This document shows, in pieces, positions 8,732-15,223 of a stretch of DNA of 52,485 nt. Both the position numbers and the translations under genes were made by a program. The notes below the pieces were generated by a model. It had not been told where the DNA came from. It did no database searches and worked only from the letters and a program-made list of their open reading frames with translations. This DNA comes from an uncultured Clostridia bacterium. GTDB taxonomy: Bacteria > Bacillota > Clostridia > TANB77 > CAG-508. The stretch lies in contig CANRGM010000001.1 of the NCBI GenBank assembly GCA_947630155.1, positions 1 through 52,485 on the forward strand, read 5' to 3'. The first letter of the stretch is position 1; each line of letters opens with the position of its first letter.

Positions 8732-9613
8732 TTATTTATTTCTATTTGCAATATATAAAGCTAACTCCCTTAGAAATTCGCTATTATCAAATTCACTTAT
8801 AATTTCAATTGCTTCATTTGTTATTTCATTTAATATCTGTTGTGCCTTTTCTAAACCATACTTGGTAGTATATGTACATTTTTCTCTTTCTTTATCATTT
8901 CCAACTGGTTTTCCTATTTCTTTTGCATCACCAATTTCTGATAATATATCATCTTTAATTTGAAATGCTAATCCTATTTTTTCTGCATAAATGGTTAATT
9001 TATCAATATCTTCTTGACTAGCTCCAGCCAAAATAGCACCTATTTTAACAGATGCTTTTATTAAAGCTCCTGTTTTATTTTTATGAATATACTCTAAATA
9101 CTCACTTAAAATTTCTTTTCCTTCATATTCTGTATCTACATATTCACCTGCAATCATCCTATCAGTTCCATAGGATAACTCGTAAAGTGCTTGTAATTTT
9201 CTTTCTTTAATTTCATTATTATTAATAATATCATTCAGTACTAAATTATATGCGTAATTTAATAAACTATCACCTGCAAGTATTGCAGTGGCTTCATTAA
9301 ACTTCTTGTGATTAGTTAATTTTCCTCTTCTATAATCATCATTATCTATTCCTGGCAAATCATCATGAATTAAAGAAAAAGTATGTATCATTTCCATGGC
9401 TACATCGAAAATAAATGTTTTTTCTATATCTTCTCTAAACAATTCGTATGTAGAAATTATTAATATTGGTCTTATTCTTTTTCCTCCAGCCATTAAACTA
9501 TATTCTACAGACGAATTTAAAATCTTTTCTGGACACTCTTGACTTCTTATATATCTTTTTAGTAAATCATTTATTAATTCAGATTTTTTATTTAATTCTT
9601 CCTTAAAATTCAT
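8732..9613 (-). CDS. ispA: Short-chain polyprenyl diphosphate synthase (farnesyl/geranylgeranyl type)
   Basis: A trans-prenyltransferase that should supply farnesyl or geranylgeranyl diphosphate to UppS, encoded next to it. It has GGKRIRP near residue 45 and a perfect first aspartate-rich motif HDDLPGIDNDDYRRG. The second motif is unusual: QIKDDILSEIGD, where the fifth position of DDxxD is Ser instead of Asp. The ATG at 9613 (293 aa) has AAGGTGG upstream and is preferred over a GTG six codons earlier that would overlap frr. Polyprenyl synthase between frr and uppS is not the most common arrangement. Product chain length cannot be set from sequence. Confidence 0.92.
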   Translation of the reverse strand: MNFKEELNKKSELINDLLKRYIRSQECPEKILNSSVEYSLMAGGKRIRPILIISTYELFREDIEKTFIFDVAMEMIHTFSLIHDDLPGIDNDDYRRGKLTNHKKFNEATAILAGDSLLNYAYNLVLNDIINNNEIKERKLQALYELSYGTDRMIAGEYVDTEYEGKEILSEYLEYIHKNKTGALIKASVKIGAILAGASQEDIDKLTIYAEKIGLAFQIKDDILSEIGDAKEIGKPVGNDKEREKCTYTTKYGLEKAQQILNEITNEAIEIISEFDNSEFLRELALYIANRNK

Positions 9614-9623
9614 AAATCCCACC

Positions 9624-10172
9624 TTAGACACTCATAACTTCTTTTTCCTTATCAGCCAAAATCCTATCAATTTCATTAATATTACTGTCTGTAATTTTTT
9701 GAACCTCCTCTTCGGCTAATTTTAGTTCATCTTCGGTAATTTCAGAATCCTTTTGTTGTTTTCTAAAATTGTCTATAGCATCTCTTCTTATAGATCTAAC
9801 TGCAACCTTAGCATCTTCTGCTAATTTTTTTATTTCTTTAACAATTTCTTTTCTTCTTTCTTCAGTTAATTCAGGAAATGCAAGTCTTATTACTTTTCCA
9901 TCATTATTTGGATTAATTCCTATATCTGACTTTAGAATTTCTTTCTCTATTTCTTTCAAAATACTAGCATCCCATGGTTGAATAACTATTAATCTAGCCT
10001 CAGGGACTGAAACACCTGCAACTTGGCTTATTGGTGTTGGCACTCCATAATAATCTACCTTAATTTTGTTCAATATAGCAGGGTTTGCACGTCCTGCTCT
10101 TATTTCTGATAAATTTTCAGAATATACACTTATTGTTTTATTCATTTTTTCTTTAATTTCACTATAATCCAT
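9624..10172 (-). CDS. frr: Ribosome recycling factor
   Basis: Splits post-termination ribosomes together with EF-G. At 182 residues it is full length (the family is about 185) and has the typical motifs RAGRANPAIL, YYGVPTPISQVA, IQPWDAS, GKVIRLAFPELTEERR and VRSIRRDA. It follows pyrH by 27 bp in the conserved pyrH-frr order and precedes the isoprenoid genes. The ribosome site AAAGGAGAG is clear. Confidence 0.97.
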   Translation of the reverse strand: MDYSEIKEKMNKTISVYSENLSEIRAGRANPAILNKIKVDYYGVPTPISQVAGVSVPEARLIVIQPWDASILKEIEKEILKSDIGINPNNDGKVIRLAFPELTEERRKEIVKEIKKLAEDAKVAVRSIRRDAIDNFRKQQKDSEITEDELKLAEEEVQKITDSNINEIDRILADKEKEVMSV

Positions 10173-10199
10173 AATTTTCTCTCCTTTAATTTTATAACT

Positions 10200-10907
10200 T
10201 TATTTAACTAATGTTCCAACTCTTTCACCTTTAACAGCTTTTACCATATTTCCTTTTTCACTCATAGCAAAAACTATTAATGGTATATTGTTATCTCTAC
10301 ATAAAGATGTAGCTGTTGAATCCATTACTTTTAAATCTTTATTTAGTATGTCTAAATAAGTAATTTCATCATATTTTACAGCATTAGGATTTGTCTTTGG
10401 ATCTGCTGAATATACTCCATCTATTGTTTTGGCAACTAAAATTACCTCAGCATCTATTTCTGCTGCTCTTAGTGCTGCACATGTATCTGTAGTAAAAAAT
10501 GGATTTCCTGTTCCTGCTGCAAATATTACTATTCTTCCTTTTTCTAAATGTTTTGTTGCCTTTCTTTTTATATATGGTTCTGCTATTTCTCTCATCTCAA
10601 TTGCTGTTTGTACTCTTGTAAACATACCTTTTGCTTCTAGAGCATCTTGTAATGCTAGTGCATTTATTGTTGTTGCCAACATTCCCATATAGTCTGAAGT
10701 AGTTCTTTCCATAGTATGACCATATTTACCTCTCCAAAAGTTACCTCCTCCTACTACTATTGCTACTTCTACTCCTAAATCTCTTAAATCTTTTATTTGT
10801 GATGTTATATCATCTAATACTTCAGGAGATATTCCTGTTTTATTTTCTCCAGCTAATGCTTCTCCACTTAATTTTAATAATATTCTTTTATACTTAATTT
10901 CAGACAT
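10200..10907 (-). CDS. pyrH: UMP kinase PyrH
   Basis: Phosphorylates UMP to UDP in pyrimidine nucleotide synthesis. The 235 residues belong to the amino-acid-kinase fold: RILLKLSGEALAG at the N terminus, VVGGGNFWRG, the UMP-binding region with DYMGMLATTINALALQDALE, and GTGNPFFTTDTCAALRA. Elongation factor Ts and rpsB, which often precede pyrH, are not present here. Upstream there is instead a terminator and an unrelated surface-protein gene, so pyrH probably starts a transcript. AAAGGGGAG is the ribosome site. Confidence 0.97.
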   Translation of the reverse strand: MSEIKYKRILLKLSGEALAGENKTGISPEVLDDITSQIKDLRDLGVEVAIVVGGGNFWRGKYGHTMERTTSDYMGMLATTINALALQDALEAKGMFTRVQTAIEMREIAEPYIKRKATKHLEKGRIVIFAAGTGNPFFTTDTCAALRAAEIDAEVILVAKTIDGVYSADPKTNPNAVKYDEITYLDILNKDLKVMDSTATSLCRDNNIPLIVFAMSEKGNMVKAVKGERVGTLVK

Positions 10908-10961
10908 CCTAACACTCCCCTTTGATTTTTATTACATTTGCTATTCTATCATATAAATAAT

Positions 10962-11009
10962 AAAAAAAACACCTATTTTTGAAATTTTTTCAAAAAATAT
11001 GTGTTTTTT
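10962..11009. terminator. Hairpin terminator between pyrH and the small surface-protein gene
   Basis: An inverted repeat pairs AAAAAAACAC and ATTTTTGAAA with TTTTTTCAAAAAAT and GTGTTTTTT, giving a long AT-rich stem flanked by A and T runs. It lies about 20 bp after the stop codon of the minus-strand surface-protein gene (11031-11369) and is most simply its terminator, separating it from pyrH. Confidence 0.7.
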
Positions 11010-11030
11010 ATATATTAAATTATTTTTATT

Positions 11031-11369
11031 TTAATAATTATATTTTTTTATCATCTTGTATGCTATTATTACTACACCTAATGTAATCAAACTTATTGTT
11101 CCATATATAACACCTTGAAAAGTTCCTGCTTGAGGATGTGGTGTTGTTGCAGTATCTGGAGTATTTTGTGGTGTTGCTGATGTTGTTGCTTTTGGTGATG
11201 GTGATGTTGTCGCTTTTGGTGATGGTGATGTTGTTGGTGATGGTGTTGTTTCCCCATCTAATATTTCATATCCATCTGCATCAACTATAGCATTAACATT
11301 TGCTGAAAAGGTAAATACTAATGTTGCTGTTACTAAAACAAATAATAAAATTTTACTTAATTTTCTCAT
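11031..11369 (-). CDS. Small secreted, Ser/Thr/Pro-rich, membrane-anchored surface protein
   Basis: The function is not recognised. The 112-residue protein has a signal peptide (basic start MRKLSK, hydrophobic core LLFVLVTATLVFTF, likely cleavage near ANVNA), a short acidic stretch, a linker made of tandem eight-residue repeats of the form SPKATTSP, then a C-terminal membrane segment (GVIYGTISLITLGVVIIAY) and a KKYNY tail. This layout fits a wall-spanning stalk. The ATG at 11369 has GGAG eight bases upstream, so I prefer it to the ATG seven codons earlier. It has its own promoter and terminator. Confidence 0.75.
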   Translation of the reverse strand: MRKLSKILLFVLVTATLVFTFSANVNAIVDADGYEILDGETTPSPTTSPSPKATTSPSPKATTSATPQNTPDTATTPHPQAGTFQGVIYGTISLITLGVVIIAYKMIKKYNY

Positions 11370-11413
11370 ACTTTTCTCTCCTTTTTTCATTTGAATATTA
11401 TTTTTATGATATA

Positions 11414-11442
11414 ATTTTACAATTAAATTATTTTTTCGTCAA
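11414..11442 (-). promoter_or_regulatory. Sigma-A-type promoter of the small surface-protein gene
   Basis: On the minus strand TTGACG (11437-11442) and TAAAAT (11414-11419) are separated by 17 bp, close to the vegetative consensus. The -10 lies about 45 bp before the chosen ATG at 11369. Confidence 0.6.
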
Positions 11443-11492
11443 TATATTTTTTGCAATTTTTTTTATTTTATACTTTTTTTACTATAATTTGA

Positions 11493-12194
11493 CTATATAA
11501 TTGCTACAATGCAATAGATTATTACTTTTGATAAATATTGAAATAGCAAAGTTAAATTATAAAATTTGATTCCAATAGCATTCATTTTATCCAAATTTTC
11601 TACAATTATTTCTATATTCTTTTGGTCAATAGCATCTTCTTTTGTTTGCATATACTCTTTTGCTAAAAATCTTGCTTTAATCATGGCATCAGTTTCCAAA
11701 TAAGATCGTATGAAAAAAAGCAAAATTGACATCATAACTAAAATGATTGCATACTTGTTTGGAGATATTATCTTATCAAATAAAGTTAGAATAATTATTA
11801 TTCCGAAATATAATAGATAGATGTTTGAAAATATAAAATTAAACCATAATAAATGTTTATCTTGAATAGAGTGAATACATTCATGAGCTATTGTTTGAAT
11901 TCTTGTAAATGTGTTTTTTATATTAGCAATTAAAATGGTATTTGTGGCAACTATATATAAACTTGCTTCTTTATTTTCATCACTTACTTTTATATTAACA
12001 TCATCGTTTTTTAGCATTGATAGGATTTCTCGACAAACTTCTTCATTTTCTGGCAAAGAATTTGTTATTTCATTTAACTTTTTATCATTTCCTACTTGTT
12101 TAATTAGATTAATATTTTTTTTGTTCAATTTTAGAAGGATTACTAGTATAATTAGTATTATAACAGACATTACTAATATAGTTATTAACTCCAT
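11493..12194 (-). CDS. Putative membrane zinc metallopeptidase
   Basis: A 233-residue membrane protein with an N-terminal hydrophobic segment (about 5-22), a soluble part, the zinc-binding motif HECIH within TRIQTIAHECIHSIQDK near residue 90, two adjacent membrane segments (about 102-160), and a last hydrophobic segment at the C terminus. HExxH followed by membrane helices resembles the YugP-like membrane metallopeptidases, though overall similarity looks modest and the substrate is unknown. GGAGGACAGGT lies directly before the ATG. The gene follows the YlbF-family gene by 18 bp and is probably co-transcribed with it. Confidence 0.65.
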   Translation of the reverse strand: MELITILVMSVIILIILVILLKLNKKNINLIKQVGNDKKLNEITNSLPENEEVCREILSMLKNDDVNIKVSDENKEASLYIVATNTILIANIKNTFTRIQTIAHECIHSIQDKHLLWFNFIFSNIYLLYFGIIIILTLFDKIISPNKYAIILVMMSILLFFIRSYLETDAMIKARFLAKEYMQTKEDAIDQKNIEIIVENLDKMNAIGIKFYNLTLLFQYLSKVIIYCIVAII

Positions 12195-12212
12195 ACCTGT
12201 CCTCCAATTATT

Positions 12213-12545
12213 TTATAAAACATCTTTTATTGCTTCTGCAATTATCTTATTTACATCTGCAACCATAACATTAAATTTAACTTCCAAATCAAAGTATTCT
12301 TTAATTTCTTTATTATTTATTAAAATAGTGTATAACTCTTGTAACTTTTGCATTTTTTCGGTATCGCCTTCTCCTTGTTTTATGGCTAATACCTGTGCAT
12401 CATATCTTATTTTTTCAAATTCCTCTATCTTTGCTTTCATTTCTGGGTTTTGCATTATTTTATCTTTTGCCTGCTTATATGTTTTGTATTCATCTGAATT
12501 TTTTAGTTCATAGGCTAATTTATTAGCAGTATCATATACATTCAT
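12213..12545 (-). CDS. YlbF/YmcA-family regulator
   Basis: A small, soluble, helical protein of 110 residues. The pattern YDTANKLAYELKNSDEY then YKQAKDKIMQNPEMKAKIEEFE is characteristic of the YlbF/YmcA (DUF964) family. In Bacillus these proteins act with YaaT in a complex that affects RNase Y and competence, sporulation and biofilm control. The exact paralog cannot be assigned. AGGAGG precedes the start. It lies between the glucan-synthase gene and the metallopeptidase gene. Confidence 0.85.
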   Translation of the reverse strand: MNVYDTANKLAYELKNSDEYKTYKQAKDKIMQNPEMKAKIEEFEKIRYDAQVLAIKQGEGDTEKMQKLQELYTILINNKEIKEYFDLEVKFNVMVADVNKIIAEAIKDVL

Positions 12546-12591
12546 TTTTTACCTCCTATGTTTTAATTTTTTGATTGAGTGGGTACATCCA

Positions 12592-13884
12592 CTATGCATA
12601 TGCGTGTTTTTTCTTAAAGTCTAGTAATTTAGTTATTTCTTTTTCTGAATTCTTTGCTTTTGCTGTTTTTCTTGCATTTTCTTGTTCGATTTCTCTTGCT
12701 TGTTTTTCAGCCATTGTTTGGCAAATGGCTTTTTCATAGGTGAAATATGTTTCGTGTGTTATCTTATTCCAGTCAAATTCTTGTTTTACTTTAGTTTTCG
12801 CATTTTTTACGATATTATCACATAATTGGTGATTATATAGTAGAGTTAATACAGAATCAGCTATGGAATTTGCATTTCCAGCATAGCTTTTCATTCCATT
12901 AACTCCATGGTCTACTATTTCATTTAAACCTCCTATATCTGAAACAACTGTTGGAACACCTGCAAGCATCGCCTCTAATGCAACTATTCCAAATGGTTCA
13001 TATGTACTTGGGAATACTGCAATATCAGCACACTTATACATTTTTTGAACTTCTTTTGATGATAAATATCCTGTGAAATATATTTTGTTTTCTATTCCCA
13101 AATTTCTAGCTTGTTCTTTTAGTTCATCATACATTCCACCTTTTCCACCTATTATTAATTTGGTATCATTATATCCATTAATAATCTTAGGCATTGCTGA
13201 TATTAAATGTTGAACTCCTTTTTCATATACCAATCTTCCAATGTATAAAATAATTTTTTCGTTATCCATTGCATATCTTCTTCTAAAATCATAATCTCTG
13301 TCTATTCCATTAAAATTATTTAAATTAATTCCATTTGATATTACATTTATTTTTTCAAATGGTAGTCCAAAAAGTCTTTGTAGTTCACATTTCATATAAT
13401 TGCTATTTACAATTACTTCTGTAGACTCATATGTTAATAACCATTCTGTGTCATTTATATATCTTTGAACATCATCATGGATTCCACTATTTCTTCCTGA
13501 TTCTGTTGCATGGATTGTTGAAACTATTGGGATTTGAAAAGCATCTTTTAATGTTTTAGCAGAATAAGCTACTAACCAGTCATGGGCGTGTATACAGTCA
13601 AATTTTCCTTGTTCATTTATTATTTGACTTGCTTTTGAAGTCAAATTAAAATTCAATTGCATGATCCAATCTGTAAAATTATTTGGGTGTATCATGTAAT
13701 TTTCTACTCTGTATACTTTTACTCCTTTATCATTTTCAAATTCTGGTGTATCACCTTCTTTGTAAGTTACTACAGTAACTTCGTTTCCTGCTTTTACTAG
13801 TTTGTGTGATAAATCATGTACTACCCTTGCAATTCCACCCACAATTCTTGGTGGATATTCCCATGTTAACATTAAAATTTTCAT
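12592..13884 (-). CDS. GT4-type glycogen/alpha-glucan synthase
   Basis: A GT-B-fold glycosyltransferase, likely elongating an alpha-1,4-glucan. The 430 residues start MKILMLTWEYPPRIVGGIARV, a typical glycogen-synthase-like N terminus with the nucleotide-sugar-binding glycine loop. They continue with the acceptor region CIHAHDWLVAY and ILYIGRLVYEKGVQHLI, and end the catalytic part with PSTYEPFGIVALEAMLAGVP, which holds the family EX7E glutamates. A charged, probably coiled-coil tail (about 385-430) follows. The ATG at 13884 is preferred over one 30 codons upstream because AGGAG and GGGGGAT precede it and the family starts at MKIL. The divergent neighbours, DUF4912 and a GH57 branching enzyme, support a glycogen role. 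Confidence 0.88.
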   Translation of the reverse strand: MKILMLTWEYPPRIVGGIARVVHDLSHKLVKAGNEVTVVTYKEGDTPEFENDKGVKVYRVENYMIHPNNFTDWIMQLNFNLTSKASQIINEQGKFDCIHAHDWLVAYSAKTLKDAFQIPIVSTIHATESGRNSGIHDDVQRYINDTEWLLTYESTEVIVNSNYMKCELQRLFGLPFEKINVISNGINLNNFNGIDRDYDFRRRYAMDNEKIILYIGRLVYEKGVQHLISAMPKIINGYNDTKLIIGGKGGMYDELKEQARNLGIENKIYFTGYLSSKEVQKMYKCADIAVFPSTYEPFGIVALEAMLAGVPTVVSDIGGLNEIVDHGVNGMKSYAGNANSIADSVLTLLYNHQLCDNIVKNAKTKVKQEFDWNKITHETYFTYEKAICQTMAEKQAREIEQENARKTAKAKNSEKEITKLLDFKKKHAYA

Positions 13885-14004
13885 TATCCCCCAGGCTCCT
13901 TTCAGTTTTTTCTTTCGTAATTTTTTCTCGCTTTTTCTACAAAATATTCTATATAAGTTTTTTTTAAAAGTCAATATTTTTTTTGTAAATTTGGAGACAT
14001 TATT

Positions 14005-14059
14005 TTGGAATCAAAGCAAGGGAAATTTAAGGACCGTCCCTAAATTTTTTGGGTTCCAA
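14005..14059. repeat. Short nested palindrome with a GGGACGG core
   Basis: TTGGAA (14005-14010) pairs with TTCCAA (14054-14059), and inside it AAATTTA/GGAC pairs with GTCC/TAAATTT (14023-14047, one mismatched pair). Read on the minus strand the centre is GGGACGGTCC. The GGGACGG core is shared with the larger palindrome at 184-457, which suggests a common repeat family. A role as terminator or operator is also possible. Confidence 0.5.
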
Positions 14060-14111
14060 TTTTCCTTTGACAAAATACTACAAATTTTACTATATTTTTT
14101 TATTTTTTCTA

Positions 14112-14138
14112 TTGTTTTTTTTTTATTTATGGTATAGT
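14112..14138 (+). promoter_or_regulatory. Possible promoter for the DUF4912-GH57 operon
   Basis: TTGTTT (14112-14117) and TATAGT (14133-14138) are separated by 15 bp, and an overlapping TATATT lies just downstream. The spacing is short and the sequence very AT-rich, so this is tentative. It is about 40 bp before the ATG at 14180. Confidence 0.4.
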
Positions 14139-14179
14139 ATATATTTAGTGAATTTAGAGAGTATACTAAGGAGGAAATT

Positions 14180-15187
14180 ATGCCAAGAAAAGCAAAAGAA
14201 AAAATTGATGAAAATGGAATAATAATTGAGAATAATGTTGCAAAAAAACCTACTTCTTCAAAGAAGAAAGCTGACACTGTTTTGCCTGAATTAGATACGG
14301 AAAAAGTAATAGATGATAAAGGTACCAAGAAGACCACAAAGACTTCATCGACTTCATCAAGAAAAAAAACTTCTTCAAAAAAGTCTTCTGTAAAATCTGC
14401 TGAAGCAGAAAAAAGTGCTGAAAAGAGTACAGAAAAAGGTACAAAACAGACTACAAAAAAGGCTACAAAAGCATCTACAAAAGCATCTACAAAAACAGCT
14501 ACAAAAGCATCTACAAAAACAGCTACTACTACTCGTGCAAAGGCTTCCTCTAAAACAACTTCTGGCAAAAAAACTACAACCAGAAAAAAATCTACATCTA
14601 CTAAAAAGGTAAATGAAACCGAAAATTCTCCTGTTCAAATTACAGAATATTATGATTTACCTTATAAATATGGAAATACTGTTGTTAAAATATTAGCCCA
14701 GACTCCAAAAACTCTATTTGTTTATTGGGAAGTGTCTGATGTAGATATAGAAAATATGAAGAAGACTTATGGAGAGAATTTTTTTGAAATAACCAAACCA
14801 ATAATAATTGTTCATAATATTACTCTTGATAAAACATATGAGGTTGAGATTAATGATTTTGCAAATTGCTGGTACTTAAATACTGAAGATTCAGATTGCA
14901 AATTTGATATAGAACTTGCAAGAAGATTTATAAAAGATTCTTCTACTTCTACAGATAATAATTCAGATTATTTATATATTGCTGAATCTAATGAATTAGA
15001 ATCTCCAAATGACCATATTTTGTTTGAAAAGATTAAGGAATTTGTTATATTTAGAAATACAAATAATGATAATGTTATTAAAAAAAGTGTTAAGTCTTTT
15101 AAATTTTTGAAAGATATATATAAATTTTACAAAGATATGTATGATGATGAGATTTTAAAAAATCCTTCCTCACAATTTAAATTCTAG
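14180..15187 (+). CDS. DUF4912-domain protein with a Lys/Ser/Thr-rich histone-H1-like tail
   Basis: A 335-residue protein of unknown biochemical role. Residues 1 to about 150 are low-complexity and very basic, built of repeats such as TKASTKTATKASTK, like histone-H1 or AlgP-type tails. From about 155 a DUF4912 domain follows: YYDLPYKYGNTVVKILAQ then LFVYWEVSDVD. DUF4912 proteins often sit next to GH57 branching enzymes and glucan synthases, and a glucan-binding or scaffolding role is plausible but unproven. A strong AAGGAGG ribosome site lies 5 bp before the start. The GH57 gene follows 36 bp downstream. The repeats encode a tandem 24-bp DNA repeat near 14466-14525, which could vary in length. 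Confidence 0.85.
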   Translation: MPRKAKEKIDENGIIIENNVAKKPTSSKKKADTVLPELDTEKVIDDKGTKKTTKTSSTSSRKKTSSKKSSVKSAEAEKSAEKSTEKGTKQTTKKATKASTKASTKTATKASTKTATTTRAKASSKTTSGKKTTTRKKSTSTKKVNETENSPVQITEYYDLPYKYGNTVVKILAQTPKTLFVYWEVSDVDIENMKKTYGENFFEITKPIIIVHNITLDKTYEVEINDFANCWYLNTEDSDCKFDIELARRFIKDSSTSTDNNSDYLYIAESNELESPNDHILFEKIKEFVIFRNTNNDNVIKKSVKSFKFLKDIYKFYKDMYDDEILKNPSSQFKF

Positions 15188-15223
15188 AATTAAAGACTTT
15201 ATTATGAAAGGAAAAAATGCATT

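Larger units (their letters stand above)
13885..14179. other. Divergent intergenic region between glucan synthase and DUF4912 genes
   Basis: This 295-bp stretch has no gene. It contains the minus-strand leader and ribosome site of the glucan synthase, a short nested palindrome at 14005-14059, and a plus-strand promoter with an AAGGAGG ribosome site (14168-14174) for the DUF4912 gene. Both arms of the glycogen module are controlled from here. Confidence 0.7.

Noticed and set aside
14466..14525. Tandem repeat considered as a CRISPR array
   Set aside because: The repeats are contiguous, without spacers, and in frame in the DUF4912 tail.
14011..14638. Minus-strand frames opposite the DUF4912 tail, rich in Phe, Cys and Val
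   Set aside because: They are shadows of the Lys/Thr-rich repeats on the plus strand and have no ribosome site.
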